64,000 bases of DNA, from the NCBI RefSeq assembly GCF_000150275.1, contig NW_002060945.1, positions 1,182,199-1,246,198 of the forward strand. Reading direction: 5' to 3'. This document shows positions 1 to 17,651 of this stretch, piece after piece (the stretch's first letter is position 1; each line of letters opens with the position of its first letter). The translations under genes and the position numbers were made by a program. The notes under the pieces are model-generated. The model ran no database searches. It was not told the DNA's origin and worked only from the letters and a program-made list of their open reading frames with translations. The stretch comes from Trichoplax adhaerens (Eukaryota > Placozoa > Uniplacotomia > Trichoplacea > Trichoplacidae).

Positions 1-1937
1 TGAAGGAATGCTTGTAGACTGCTCTACTGTAATGTAGATTAGCTTATCATAATTGATTATTCTAGTGTTGGATGAGATTAATCGCAGAATCATTGTCCTT
101 AATAGAAATCTAACTTTATTCCGCTATTGCCAATATCAGAATATTTCATCCAAATTTTAAATATTATTCCCTGAAAGAATCCGCTTTTCTATTAATGCAA
201 AGTAATTATCATTAATGATATCAGTAGTAATACTTGTTAACTGTAGTATAATGAATTGATATCATTTTTATCCAATTTCTATCTCGATATGCTCTTATTC
301 AGAATAATGTAGTTCTAGTAGCTAATCTTGCAATATCTACAATTTCACATGATCTCTACGTGTACGTTAATCCCGGGAATAACCGATGTATTTATATTTA
401 TTTCTTTATTCATTCAGCTCATACGAGTATTTTCCGTCCTTAAAGTTAAATCAATAAATTTTAGAATGTAACTTGATCCCAGAGTTGACCCGTCGCCACT
501 TTCTGGGAATGACAGATTCTCGGGAATTGCCGAAATTGACTGTTCTTTCTCAGGATCGATCTTAACAAGTTAAATCGAGATAAGGAGCCTTAAAAGTAAT
601 ATCATCATCCTATATAGTTCAATTCTTAATCGCTTATAAAGATCGTTAAAACATATGTTGCAAGTATGGTATTATCTTGATTATTATAAATTTATGCTAT
701 AGTTACTATAGAGATTAGCGTACATGTAAGGTTTTAACCACGACATTATCGGGTTATTTTTTATTCGTATGGGCTATTTCAAATTCTTTGTGCTTTAATC
801 ACCACTTTTGCCGATGAATAATGTTACATCGAGTCATTTTTTAGAGTAAACCATGGACTACTATTTTTTTTTTTAGAAGTCTATAAATAAACCTAGGCTA
901 TAAATACGGCAATAGCCCAACATTAATTCATTCATTAAAGGAGTATAAGCTGTTAAATGATTTCATATTCCTTTAACCAAACCATTGTTATAACTGACTG
1001 CGGTATGTGCTTATTGCTACAGAGTCTATTCAATTTTGAAAGTAATATATATTTGTCTTAACTAGTACAGTTATATCATATTAGCAATTATCACTACAAA
1101 CAAGTAGCAACAGCCATAGCAAATTAATTAAGGGAAATTATGATTTATTTTAAATTGATATTGATGCGTTCGGTCTTCCTATTCCTACCATGATAATATA
1201 TGGCATTTTAGACTTAATAATCATGTAAACCCTGAGCTGTAAACTGTATTATTTAAAACGATTACAAAAATAGATTTGAGATTTGATAAGTTTTTAATGC
1301 TACAGCAATTTAAAACTTAGCATATTTATTAGAGACAAATTCGAAGATACTATATGTATTGTATATAGTATTATATATAGCGGTTTTAAATTAATCCCTG
1401 GAATAATATACGTTATTATAGCATCACCTCATTTTATCAATTATAAATAGCTAGTTACGGCATTTCTTATTATTAGACGATCGTTCAGGATGCACGTTGT
1501 AATTTTTTACTCTGTTATAAGTGCTTTTGTAATACTATTATCAATAGAATAGCTTATGGCATGTAGTAATGTGATTGTTTTACAATTTTGACTTCTGGAC
1601 GTAGTTAGGCTAGTTCATTGAGATATTATAACAAGAAAAGTAGTATTTAATATCAAATTTGCTAATCACCTCAATTGTATAAGCAATAACTTATTAAAAG
1701 TGGGTAAGATAGGTATAAAATATATAATTGACTGATTTAAACCGTTAGTTATAAATGCGTCCTAGTAAATGGGTTGGATCTGTTATCTTACCGAAGCTGA
1801 ATTTCTCTTGTTGTAGGTTATCAGAATTATTGAGTTATCATTCCATTACTACCGGAGCTGAGATTGTTAAGCTGAACCCTTCATCATAGATTATTTTCTT
1901 TGTTATATACCAATATTTGGAAAGTAAAGCTACAAAG
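1..1937. other. Intergenic, no gene seen
   Basis: AT-rich sequence without an open frame that resembles a known protein and without an obvious repeat. The last few hundred bases should contain the promoter and 5' untranslated region of the ICA1-like gene starting at 1938, but I see no diagnostic promoter element. Confidence 0.5.
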
Positions 1938-4345
<2,408 letters not shown>

Positions 4346-7300
4346 TGTAGGTATTAGACGAAGCAGATGGTACGAGACTTTGTTGTATAAAATGCTGCAA
4401 GAACGCCAAGCAGACTGAATTGTACTGGTACTATCCAATAGTACTGCAAAAGAAATACTATATGATTATATCTCAATTAGCTATTTGCTATCTCATATAT
4501 AAACTGTTGATATAGCAAAGAATGGAGCTATTTCCTCTGTTGTAATTCAGTGCGTAAATTTACGGAGAATTAGTTCATTAAAGATGTAGTATTTAAAATT
4601 TCACATCATTTAACATAAATTATTATTTACTTTAGGTCAGAACACTTGCGCCTACTGCGCATAACTGATAGGATAAGTTTACTTGTATGTAACTGTCTAG
4701 ACATTTAATTTTTCGTATTGGTATTTCGTTACATTCCTACGGCTGTAGGAAACAAACGTAATAAGTACCTAATCATATCGTTTCATACGATATGTACTTT
4801 TATGACCTGCTTATCATCTTTAATCAATGAAAGACTTCTATTCTTGGCATAAAAATTATTAAACAGAGTACAGATAGTAGTTTTACTTATTAGTTATCGC
4901 CGGTTGCTATTGTAGCCTTGTTGGCGTACATTATATAGTTCTAAATCGCTTCATAGATAAATAGCTATTGTACTACTTCATTACTTAACATGCAATTATA
5001 TATTCTAACCCTCATTTTCCATATAAAATAACGAAAAACTGACTCTTCTGGTCTGAATATAATGGTATTGTGTGTTGAGCTTGCAGTGAACGCATTTCCG
5101 CTACCTTCCAATACATATGTACATGTTTTAACTATTCTCGCCTGCGATTTAAGTAGTAGTGATTATTACTCAGGCAATGCTGTCGATGGTACAGTATGGT
5201 GGCAATGTAGCACCTTTTATCAATGTAATCAGAAATACATTTTGATTAACTGATTCTTTTAAACACTTATGATGCCAAATAGGTCATAAACTGCTATTTT
5301 GAACGGTCTTGATTATGACTTGCATTTCGGTCATGGCAGTAATGCTAAAATATTCCGATTGTAAGCAATAATTCTATTTTGTAATCGGTAAAATAAGCAG
5401 TGCCTTTACTCAGCGAAATGTATTGTACAGGTTTTTGGACTTTACGGATGGAATTATTATATTCTATACCTTTTTTGCATATCTGAAGTTATAGTAATTG
5501 GAAATATTAATCTATGTAGGGATAACTGTTTAAGATGAAAATTATTTCTCGCTCCGCTTCTATTCCATGATATTTGTAATTGTAATTTATTCAATTCTAA
5601 TGCAAACTCAATGCGAAATGTAAATGGTAATGCAATAGTTGTCCATAAGTTCATTAATAATATCAGGAATGAGGGAGTATCTCAGGTGAGATCTCGGAAT
5701 TTGAAAGAAAGCTTGGATACTACTGGCTTGTAATAATAAAGATTATAATGATTACTAAAAATGATTGAAAGAATTGTTTGTAGAATTTATGTAATTGGCA
5801 GATTTAGATTATGAATATCATAATTTCTTATAGAATAAGTTTGACTCTATTGCGGCAGTTACTTTACAATTATTGGAGACGTTTAAGAACAGTCATACAA
5901 AATTGATTACAAGTATGTAAATTGGAAAGGTTCTAATTTGTAGTAGACCAAGTATACAGTAAAGAAAAGCGATTGTAGCAATTTTTACGGAAAGATTGTA
6001 ACGCTTCAACACTATGCCCTTTGCACACTGTAAATCAGTTAGAGTCAAAGAGCATCCCCATTTATAATCGATTGATGGAATACAATTTATAATTTATATC
6101 CTTGAAAATACTAAATCACTTAATTAAGCTTATCATAGGTTTAGAAGGTAATTTGTAATTTCTTACTATTTTGATATAAGTGTTATAAATGATATTCGTT
6201 ATGATTAATCGTTCGAAACTCTTACATAAATACTACATAAACTTCTATTCAAAATTAACGGAACGATACTGCTTTTGTTTAGAATTAACACATACTGTTG
6301 CTAGTGTATAAAAGAATGAATACGATAGTATTTACCGAATCTATTACTTTCTGCTTATTTCTAATGCCATCAATTCATATTTATTAATTACAAATCAAAA
6401 ATTATTAGGTTAGTTGCAAATATATACTTTGTATTATGCAAAAATACATCAATGAGTTAACATTTGATTTAGGTAGCATAATATAAATCAATAAGTTGAT
6501 TAAGCCAAAAGTTACTTAACAAATTCGATAAATCAGGAGTGCTTTAGGTAATCCAAATCAACAAAAATGATCGTATATCTATCTAGTCCATTAGCAGATA
6601 ATTACTATATCAATTTACAGTTTGTTTAATATACTCTCCAAATTGATAGCATTAATAAGTAGATTAAGCATAAACATAATTGATATAAACCCGAAAATAA
6701 TTAAACACTCTTTAATTTTTCATCAATGACAAATCTAAATCCAATACTACTGATACTTGAAAATTATTACTTCATAACAGGTTAACGTTTAACTTCAGAT
6801 CATATTATTCTGATGTAGTAGATCATCGATAGCTGAATAAAATACATGTATCTTAAATTTCTTATCTTTTCATTCAAAAATTTATAAATATGTTATAAAT
6901 TTCGCTACCAAAATAGTAAGACTTAAATCCAATCAGCTTGATACACGTACAGATATGATTTTATACTGTGCTGTTTGCCAACAGAGATTGATACATACTT
7001 TGCTATAGAATAAAGCTAATTTATCTGTAATTGTAATATAATATAAATGATCAAAAGGATTACATCCTAGAATATTTATATATTTCAGACATTTGATATG
7101 TACATAAGTATAGATATAATACAGTAGAAATTTTGCACAAGATCCTCAATCCTAGAAAATAAACAATATCTCAAATAAAAGAAAATATACGAAATTGATG
7201 TTTTGTGTGTTTTCTAGTAATTCATGTATATTTCTTGTCCATTCAACTAATACTGATACTAGCTGCTGTTGTCCTTGTCCTACATGACTACGAGTATAAC

Positions 7301-7600
7301 TAGTTGTAAATAGAAATCAAGCCAGCGTCCCTCTTATTGATGGTGTATCATCTGTCACATTTGCTATCGAAGAATCAATCAGTTGTTCTTGTTCAGATTG
7401 TAGTGAAGCTTTCCTAAATTCATTAACATATTAGTTAAAGTCGTTCACCGTAAACCGTAGATTTTTTACTTTTTGATTATTATCACTGATACTCTGTAAT
7501 ATAGTAAATATTACTGGTGTATAGATATTTATGGTTAATTAAGGAAATACAGAACTCGACTATTAATTTCTTTTAAGTGATTAAAAAATCTTCATTATCA
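4346..7600. other. Intergenic, 3' flanks of two convergent genes
   Basis: Lies between the stop codons of the ICA1-like gene (plus) and the SLC35F5-like gene (minus), so it should hold both 3' untranslated regions. The few short open frames have no recognisable domain and no splice context. No repeat stands out. Confidence 0.5.
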
Positions 7601-10600
7601 TTACCGACATGAAGTGAAACAAAACAAACGCAGGACTTTTCTCTTAAAACAGGTCAATAATTGACGGAAAATGCAGCATACAGGATCCCAATTATCGTAA
7701 TAACAAGCCCAACATAATGCCAAATACGATAATAAGACAAGAATACCGCCACCAACGTATATGGCTTCAAATTTTTCCTAAAGTATTTATAAAATGAGAT
7801 CAGTTCGTAGCAATTGTATCATTTATCTTGATGTAATGGATTACCTTTTTCACTACTACATTAACGATAACAGTTAGGGGGATGGTAAGATTCAAGGAAG
7901 CTACAGCCATTATTGATGATGTTAACACACTACTCCTAAAATTAATATATATGGATAAACAAACAATATCAGCTGAAAATATGGAATAAACTTTTGGTAA
8001 TTTATTCAATGCAGCGAATTATACCAGAGCCACAAGAAACCAATAAAGCTATTTAGTAAGGCGTCGATAAGTAGCAGCAGCAAAACTTGGATAGGAGGAA
8101 ATTCAAATGGCTCAAAATGGGCATAATTAATACCAATAAGCATAGGCCATGTAGTTAACATTGCAAATAGACCAACATAGCCTATTATAAAGAATTAAAT
8201 GAGCATAATTTTGACTGTCTTTCTAAGTAATATTTATGTCTAATAAATTTAATGTTAGGGTAGCGGAGTATAATTCATGATTATACTGAAATTTTATCTT
8301 ACCAAATATTAAAGGCGTACTAATCTGTGTCTTCGTTAGAACTGATCTTTTCACGAACAGTAGATAGCCCGTAAATCTATTTCAGGTGAGCATTTATTTA
8401 TTAGTTGTAAAATTGATATTGTATGCAAGACATCATGAGATTAATAATAATACAGGAAATCTTACGAGAGAGCGCCAATACACGCAAGAAATGCACTGAG
8501 TGGCCATTTATTTGTTATTTTTAGATTGCCAAATAGTAGCATTGCAACACCGGAGAGACTATATCAAAATTAATATTGATGTCAATATGTTGGAGATTTG
8601 TACTTCATTTATTAAGATAACGTTAATAAGTTAATAGAACAATACATAAGTAAACTAACTGACAACATAGGTCCAAAGTAATGGAAATTGATAAACTAAT
8701 ACACTGGTTAGATAATTGCTATTCTATTTAAAGCCTTACCTGACTACGATTGCCAAAAATTTAGATAGGGTAAATGCTTCTGATTCAGCATTATTACACG
8801 CAAAGCTTAAGACCATAACAAATATACCTACAGATACATTGGATGGTCATTAGGTCAGGTATTGAGAGTTACAAAGATAACTGATAAATTAAAAAATTGT
8901 TTATATAAATAGGAGTGCATACCGGACAAAGCAACAAACATATTGATCGTTAGAACATCAGTGCTTGTTAAGGCTTCCGCAAAGACTACATTCGTTACAA
9001 ACCACTGAGGTAATGATTATAATAGGATTAAAATTGGAATATAACGAAAGTAATATTTTGTATTGCTATCATGAAATTAGATTTGTATCATAGAGAAATG
9101 ATATAACAAGAAAAAAATAGTTCAGTTCAATTATATGCTGTAGGTTATTGAAAATATGCTATTAAAGATACATGAAAGTAATCCTGTTGAACTTTAATTA
9201 TCTTTTGTAAAAGTACTTCAGTTCTACTAAATTTAAAAAGTCTTTGAAAAGTAAAATCTCTTAATAAATATGACATTTAAAGACAAGCGTCGTAATAGCA
9301 TTGAACTCGAATCGATTTTTGTAAAAAGTATTTAGTTCCCGAAACTAAAATGTTATTATAAATATCGTCTCTTAAGCAATACGATATTTGATGATAGCGT
9401 CATAATATTGCATTGACATCTTCATTTTTATATAATATTTCAGCTTTACTGAATTGAATATCATCTCTTAACTAAAATAAAACATTTAAGGTAAGTATTG
9501 CTATGATATAGAATTCTAGTCTTTTTTTAGGTGGCCTACCGGTGTAACTACGAATATCGCAACTTTAAGGATAGTGAAGGTATACATTGGAGCCATGCTA
9601 TTATACAGTTTCTTTTCCAATGCTAGAGTATCATTATAGGATAATCTTGCTAAGCGGGCTTCTGCGGAGTAATTATCTGTGTTGAAAATAGAAATGAAGG
9701 AGATTTTCATGACATTTAATCCTACTTTGAAACTTTTTTGGAGAATAATATATGTAGTTTAGTACAATAAGCAATGGCATTGCTAAAAAGCTTGTTATTT
9801 AGTTATAGAATTAGACTTGCGGACCTAATTTATTGTGAAGGGTAATACGAAAATGCATCATAGATTTCTAGAATCATACCTGGCATTTTGCAGACCATTC
9901 GTTGCGTATTAAATGAGACTCGTTTTTTGGATTTCTTAGGATTGGATTTATCCCCAACTAGAATAGGATTGTGGAGCAAGGGTAAGGTATTTTCAAAATG
10001 AAACAAAGCCAAGATTTTATTCATAGCGTAGATAGTAAATTTATAGAAATAATAATAAATTTGAACGCTTTTATTTATCATTAGATAGTTAAAGATTATA
10101 CCTTTTCGTATTTCTTCACGCTTAGGCAGTTCGGTCCATTTAATTGTTTCTAACCAAGGTGTTTGCTACATTATTAAGAGATATAGAGCAACGAATCAGT
10201 GTCAAACTTTAGATACTGTTTCTGTAAATGAATTTTTGATGGTGTAAGTCGACTCAAAATACGATGATCAGGATTGTAACTCAATGCTATTCCTGCTATT
10301 AATCTGCAAGTCTACATGTAAAAGAAAACTTTTTTCACTTTGCTATTGTTGATATTAAGTTATGTACCAGAGGTTCGTATACGATATTGACTTCTTGTTC
10401 ATCTTTTGTACCATTAACCTAAGCAAAAGGAAGAGATAATATCATGAGTGGCCAATTGATAATATTTAGTTTTAACTGTTTGAAATGATAACGTCATCAG
10501 TCAGCAAGAATAAATTTAATTTATGGCTGCACGTTGAATACTAAATGATCATCGAAGCACATTAAAACATTCAATATTGTGTAGTAAGTTAAAAGAATCA

Positions 10601-11383
10601 GCCATTCTAAATGTAATCGATTCGAAATGCTCTCAGCGATGCTACGATTGCCTCAAGCTAATAACGGCCAACAAAAAGTATCCCATTACAGGCTGTAATA
10701 TATGCTATCTAGAGTACATAATTTACAAGAATTCCTGTGTAAATAATGTGTCGTAATTTAAGCTTTCAGGATTTTGATTACATCATATGGGCACATTCAA
10801 TATTTGCAATCGCATTCCATCATAATTGTTATTAACAGCAATTTTTAATCCTTTCTATACTCATATGGTTTGTATTCAATACGCCATTTAAAGGAATGCT
10901 GTTTACAACATGAATAGGCGTCTACCCATAGTCTATCTTATGTCAAAGTTTTGTATTGACACATTTACTCTAATATTGAACTTTGCCCAAAACATTTTGA
11001 TTACTTTTTTGATTACTGTATCATTCGGCTACGGTAATCTATTTGAGCTAGTATTAAATCTCACTATTTGATCGCTAAGAAATACTTGCGCCTTACTTGG
11101 TGATCTTCTTTTCCTTCAGAATCAGCATCAGTAGAATACTGCGAAGGTAGACAAGGAAAGAAAGGATTTTGTTTACTAGTGTACAACGGCCAAAGGATTA
11201 GAATGAGTAGGAAGACCACCATCATCGAAGATTTAACGTAGCCTATGAAACAAGGCTTGGAATAATTCATGCCATGGATGATATGCTATAATATTGATTA
11301 TAATTTGATTACGTAAAACATTGATTATTGAATATCGAATTCACAAGAAGAAACCATAGCTAAGAATAGTAACAATAATAAAG
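7601..11383 (-). CDS. SLC35F5: SLC35F5-like solute carrier, 5' end unresolved
   Basis: Minus-strand exons, C terminus first: 7601-7777, 7845-7935, 8025-8181, 8303-8376, 8466-8558, 8740-8827, 8923-9004, 9540-9676, 9880-9957, 10102-10149, 10368-10418, 11097-11285, probably 11354-11383. Phases agree at all junctions except between 10368-10418 and 10102-10149. The product is a drug/metabolite-transporter-superfamily membrane protein. Family landmarks are the PKKSKKRVSF loop, EARLARLSY, EAFTLSKFLA, GYVGLF, FLWLW followed by SSVLTSS, SLNLTIPLT, and the C-terminal YDNWDP. Each aligns with vertebrate SLC35F5, in order. Ten hydrophobic segments are expected for the family and most are visible. SLC35F5 is an orphan transporter, so its substrate cannot be given. 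The N-terminal exon or exons upstream of 11383 were not found; exon 11354-11383 is weak. Confidence 0.88.
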
Positions 11384-14300
11384 GCTAGAGTTGGCTGGCA
11401 TAAAGCCTTCTTATTGAAGGAAGGAATGGCTATTCCGAGTCGTAGTTAATTATATGAAAGCGTAAAATCATACAGCACACTTATTAGCAAAAACATACCA
11501 AAATCTCGAAATTTTGGTACTATCGTAGTTATCGATTGAATTCGCAGTGGAAATATTTTATACCGGAAGTAAAAGCAATTTCATCTACATGCATAGAGAT
11601 CTAGTAGTTGTTACGTTATTTTTGCTACTGAATTTGAAGTTTCTTATGGTAAATATCTCGAATTACGTGATTCTTCTACTATATAAGTTTGCTTAAGCTG
11701 CGCATTGCAAGATGATAATAATTTAATTCTTGAAGAGTCGTATTAGAAGACGAATGCTATCGTTTATTTCCCTGCTGAATCGATACCGAAATAGTTTTCA
11801 ATGGTTTTAATCAAAGATTGTAATCTAAAAGTGTTAATGATTGTTGATGATCTTAGGCTTAAAATGCTTATGAAAATAAGTCCGCAGATAGAAAAAATAG
11901 TTCCTTATTGCGATTAAAGATCATAATTTGAAACCATTTGATGATAATGAAGAACATTACAGTTAAGTCTTCATATATAGTAGAAAATTATTACCTCAAA
12001 AATGATTGAAGATCATGATCTACAAAGTGCTAGTGATTATTATTAATCAATCTTGCAGTTAACAAGTTCATAAAAGCAAATCTCTAGATAGGAAATCATT
12101 GATTTTGTGAAGATTAACTGAGACGAAAATGTCATCTCTGTCAGTATTGATTGTGTAGCTGTAAACAGTCAGTGTCGTAGTTAGAATTGTACTATTGAAC
12201 CTTGGACATTAGAGAATTGCTTTAACCTTGGCTTATTTACGAATAAAAACAAAATTTGAATGATTTTAGTATCCACTAGAGCTTGCGGTAAATGAATGGA
12301 AGATTTTATCAGTATTTAATACACTGTTTTCTCTATGCTGCTGCTACGTCTAGATGCAAATATAAGTACTAGTATAATATCTGATATTCATAAACGACAT
12401 AAACTAATCGAAGACTTTTAGATGTCAATTTTAACGAGTTTGATGAATTCCATCCCTTCTTCCCTCCTGCTGTTGCTAGCGTCCACCACGATTCCTGGAT
12501 TGCGGAGTTACTAATTTATCCACCCTGTAAGGACTAAAAATTTCACCATAGCGTCATTTATGTATCTCTATTTAATAGCCAAAAATTGACACTGTGGTGT
12601 AATTTCCTTTCCAGCTTTGATTTATGTCCTAACTTGTAGTTATCGTTATGGACATTTTACTATATCAATGATATCGATATAACCGATAACGCTACGGCGA
12701 AATAATGCTGTAAATTATCGCTTTCGTAAGAGTTAGTAGCAAAGGATAGACTATTAGTGATTTAACGAAGAAATTGATTTATACTATGATAGTCTAGGCG
12801 TACTATAGGATAGTCTAGCTATGGTATACGTAGACGGGGAAAAAGCGTAGAAGCTGTCTGTTGTAGAAAGTTAATTTAAACTGCAGTCTGTAGTAGATTA
12901 ATTAAGGATTATTCAAGAAAGCCATGTTCAAAAAATACTGTAGCTTGCTATGTCCAGTTGGCTACGATCAGTTGTTAATGAGATTATTATCAAGTTTTGC
13001 GATAATTATAATTAGCGTCTTTCGTTACAAATGATGTACAATTATTATGAAGAAATTTCAAAATGGACAAAGCAGTTCAAATTAGCCATTTTAAGACTAG
13101 CCTGCTGCGTTGATCAAGAATAGCCAAAAGAACCGTGAATAGCAAGAAAAAAAGTGATTAAGACAGCATTATTGATTTACTGTTCATCACATAAAGTTAT
13201 TATGTATGTTTAAAATAAGTTCATTAATGGTGATTGCATTTTGCATGGGTCCTATTCCAGCATGGGACAGATATGACGGTTGATAAGAGTGCAATTTTAA
13301 GTAATTGTAATAACACTGGAAAAGAAAATAGTCTTGATGATATGCTACATCAGGTTCAAAATGGATGCAAAATTGACTTGTATCTTACCTGTGTTAATTC
13401 GATGGAAATAACCCATAGTATATCAACGATGATGAGCAGTACTACACCTAGTAAATATTTTCGGCGATGTGTACAGTGTCGATAAGAAGGCATCTTCAAA
13501 TCATGAAGCCTACATGCCAATGATAAAGAAAGAAAAAATTGAATGTTGTGACGTTAACATGAAACCTTTAGTTTCATCTTTTCCAAAATTGGAAAGATTT
13601 TATGCTATATATAGATCAGCATAGCCATATCTATTCAATAATGTCATTGATGATTGCCATTTAATTTCCGCAAGATTGAAACCATATTTAGGCAAAGAAT
13701 AAAGTAGGATCGTGGAAACAATAAAGTTTATGTTTGCTACTCTAGAGTATCATCTATGGACAACTAGTCTGTGGTCAATATATGTATAACATTAATAAAA
13801 CAAGTTGATCTATTGCTTGAATGATTGATCGATAAGATGAGTTAGCAAAGATGAAACAATGATTCATCTTTACCAAAGTATTTCAGTCCTGAATTTTGTA
13901 CTATTGAAATGAGAGAAGAAGATCATTCGCCTTTAATCTGCTATATCTATTGTAACTTGACAACTAGTTAGGATATCAGTTGATGACTTGATCCTGCTAT
14001 AATTGTAAGCGAAGAGTGAGAATGTTTAACGATGGCAGCAAGGCAAGAAGAAAGAATCGAGGGTAACGAGACTGTCCTGTGCAGAAAAAAAAAAAGAAAA
14101 AATAAGGAGAGCAAACCTCCAACGCCGGCTGTTGATATTGTCTCGCATTAGAGTATTATTGCCATTCCTTTTCCTGGTAAAAGTTGCTATCGTTGGATCG
14201 TCGTTGGACTTGTGGAAAGAGAGGAACGATAACAAATGAACAGGCACAAGCAGTGACTGCAAAATGAGAGGAAAAAAAAATGAAATGATGACAATCTGTC

Positions 14301-16817
14301 AGTCCAATCACCAGAAATTAAAGGGTCGATTTACAATCGCTAACCACCCAATACGTTCATGCAAGATCAATCGGTTATGGTAAGATGATGGATGATACAG
14401 TAATGCCGTAGTAAAAGAAATCTCTACTATAAACTACGCCTACTTGCCTTTCTCTGCTTTCATCAATATACAGTACAAATAATTAATTACTGTCAGCTAG
14501 ATAAACATGGTTTGATAGGCTGGCCTTAATTGTTCTATACGTTGATGATAAATCAATCAATAGCATTTATATCCTGATCGATGTACCTTATGTTACTAGC
14601 TTCGCTTGGCCAATCTTGATGCACGCGATGCTATAATCAATGGTACAATGGATAGAATGGAGTTTTAAGGCAGTTGAGAAACGTGAAATTATCTTTACTC
14701 GATCGAAGTTATGGTAGGCAGAAGGAAATTTCTACTATTCCAGTCGAAAGTAAAGAAATATGTGGCCAGCTGGGAACTGTAGGCCATTCAATAGATTTTA
14801 ACGATAGTACTATCAGAACGTCAATGACTAAAGTAGTCATACAGGAGCTTAACGTATGATTGCTGCCTTGATTAATGAATTAGTTCTGCTTGCTCTATTT
14901 TGCTTCCATTTGCAGTCAATAGTCCAATCGTTAGAGCACAATACTGTACGATGAAGAAATTTCGAAGCAGCTGGGAAATGTTAAACTCTAGAGTTCTCTC
15001 ATTTGATCGGTATTATTAGGGACGCTACGTTAATCCTAGGTGATATTGAATAGTATAGCCGATAGCATAGAATATGGAGGAAGGCGATTGCAACGTAACT
15101 TAATCGATGAGGCAGTGGTACTTGTACAGAGCTAGAGTATCAATCAACAAAACAGTTTTCACTTTTCAGGCAACTGAGAATGCCTGCAGTGTTCTCTGTA
15201 GAACACTACTGTCAGATTTGATCCATGTTCTTGTACTAATAGGAGTTACTTTAGTTCAAATATTAGTGGTATGGAGTAAGATGATCTATGTAGAATGGAG
15301 GAGCAAGAAAGGAGTTTCCTATAGGGCTGTAGTTAGTCAATATTGTAGATGATGAACAGATCCCGAAATTGCGAATGTCTCAGTTATTGCAACTATAATT
15401 TGACTGACAAGGAATGCTGTTCAAGTCACAAAATATTTTCTAAAACCATTCCATGAATTTCATTCATTTTGTTAGAACGAAAATTATCAATATGAATTAC
15501 AGCCGTGCAGATTTTAGAAATAAAGTCATCATTTAAAGCATCATTTTTCACTACATACTGTTCCGGACTACTAAAATACATCTAGAAGTCCATGATACTG
15601 TACTGTATAATGATAGAATGAAGGTAAACTGGCCAGATTAAGGCATCTAATCAGGCATTGGTCAACTTGGGGCTTGCCTATAATAATTCTTTTTCACCCT
15701 AGGGTCTAGGGAACTCTTAGTCCCAACGTACGATGTCTGTGTTATCATTATTACTCATCCAGTAAAAAAAATAATCTATACAAAATATTCAATTCAAATC
15801 AAATCAAATCAATAAACAATTATGTATTTGTACTTTACAATCCATGGTACTGTAAGGTGCGGGAAATCAAACTCAATTCGTAGAGATAATTCAAACATAT
15901 ACGTCTATTAATCCACGGTACTACCAATGTGGCTGGGTTGGCCAATCATTCACATCATTTCTTACTTGCAAGTATTTTCATTCAAGCCACATATTACTGA
16001 ATTTAAGACCAAAAGTGGATTGTTATAATTATCATCAATGTAGTTATAGATGCAGATAAACCTTGATAGCAATGAGAAACCCATGAAACTCCAATTTATG
16101 TCAAATATATTACTTTGAGACGCTTTACTGCCCTGATTATGTACAATAACAGGGCTATTAGTTAATTAAACTGGATGCAATGATGACAATGTGGTTCGAA
16201 ATCTCTGCTGTACTCAGTAGTCTGTATGTAGTCTCTGTATTAAAATAATACGATCGTAAATCCGTTAAAGAAGTTAACTATCGTTCGTTATGTCCCTGTT
16301 ATTAGCTTAACTTTTAGCCCATATCTTAGTACAGTGTCTTGGCTGAGTAGTAATGTCGACAGTAAATGGCAAATCTACGCGTGCATGCAATTGCCAACAC
16401 AGTAATAAGAGTGGACAAATTCGAATTGAACTGCTCTGATTTAATCCGAGGGCAAAGTCTGAGTTATGAGTTATTTCAATGCTTCTACGGCCTAATAGAT
16501 AGCAATGTAGATAGGACCATTGAATCCAGTATGCAGCATTAAACAGCTTATTGAATAGCAATACAGTATCTGCATTGCAAATGGCTGTTGGCCTATTACT
16601 ACTCGTATTATGCTGTACGCATTCTTGTTGATCAGTAGAATATAAAGAAGAGTATATTATTTGTATAGCACTTTTATGTGTATAGCTCAGCGTTTAGACC
16701 ATTCGATACTAAGCAGTAAGTTTTCTAATAACGAAGGGCTTTACTTGAGAAACTAAGCAATTCATCACAGTATAATGTACCAATTATGCAGGCCAAATTG
16801 CAGAGCCAAATATGCAG
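11384..16817. other. No recognised gene
   Basis: Should contain the missing first exon(s) and promoter of the SLC35F5-like gene at its left end. Several 60-85 codon open frames occur (for example 13234-13485 plus and 14026-14262 minus), but none shows a domain, conserved motif or splice pattern I can support. Short similar phrases recur between 14.7 and 15.1 kb, suggesting weak degenerate repetition. Confidence 0.4.
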
Positions 16818-17367
16818 GTTGCAGATCTCTATATCTGTAATAACAGAATGATGCAGAGTAGTCACGACAGTTATAGAGTTCCTTTCTACAGATTCTACAG
16901 TATAGTTGCGAATAGTCTGCTGTCGATATTATATTATGGAAATTGATTTCTTTATAAAGCATCTGCAAGGAATGAATTATAACGGCATGTAGTAGTAACA
17001 GTTGTAGATCTCTATGCCTGTAATAGCAGAATGATGTAGAGTAGTCACGACAGTCATAGAATTCCTTTCTACAGATTCTACAGTATAGTTGCGAATAGTC
17101 TGCTGTCGATATCATATTATGGAAATTGATTTCTTTACAAAGCATCTGCAAGAAATGAATTATAACGGCATGTAGTAGCAACAGTTTTAGATCTCTATGC
17201 CTGTAATAGCAGAATGATGCAGAGTAGTCACGACAGTCATAGAATTCCTTTCTACGGATTCTACAGTATAGTTGCGAATAGTCTGCTGTCGATATTATAT
17301 TATGGAAATTGATTTCTTTACAAGGCATCTGCAAGGAATGAATTATAACAGCATGTAGTAGTAACAG
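16818..17367. repeat. Tandem repeat, 3 copies of 183 bp
   Basis: Three head-to-tail copies begin near 16818, 17001 and 17184, each exactly 183 bp, and differ by only scattered substitutions. Because 183 is 61 codons, a minus-strand frame (16765-17334, 189 codons) stays open through all three and repeats a Cys/Tyr/His-rich 61-residue unit. Whether it is translated is unknown. Confidence 0.9.
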
Positions 17368-17651
17368 TTAAGAGATGGTTTTGCTCCTACCAATTAATGC
17401 CATCGGCGATTTTGTTCCACACAGTGCAGCATTGCCTAAGTGTATTGACAGTATTGGTGCTAGAAACCATGATCAAAGTTGTACGCTTACACTAGCTAAC
17501 GAGACTTGACCTCATACTGTCGTTAAGATATCATACCAACATTGGCAAATAATTTTCCAAACGCCACATTACATCATCATTCCCTAATGTGCTTTTGGAG
17601 AGTACATTGCTACTGATATTCCAGCCAGGAATAAAGCAATTGTTGTTTATC

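Noticed and set aside
5062-5253. 63-codon open frame as a small gene
   Set aside because: No domain, signal or splice context; length is within chance expectation for this sequence.
14026-14262. 78-codon minus frame as a gene
   Set aside because: Low-complexity basic and hydrophobic composition, A-runs and no recognisable motif.
16818-17367. CRISPR array
   Set aside because: Units are 183 bp, head-to-tail, with no short repeat/spacer alternation, and the genome is plainly animal.
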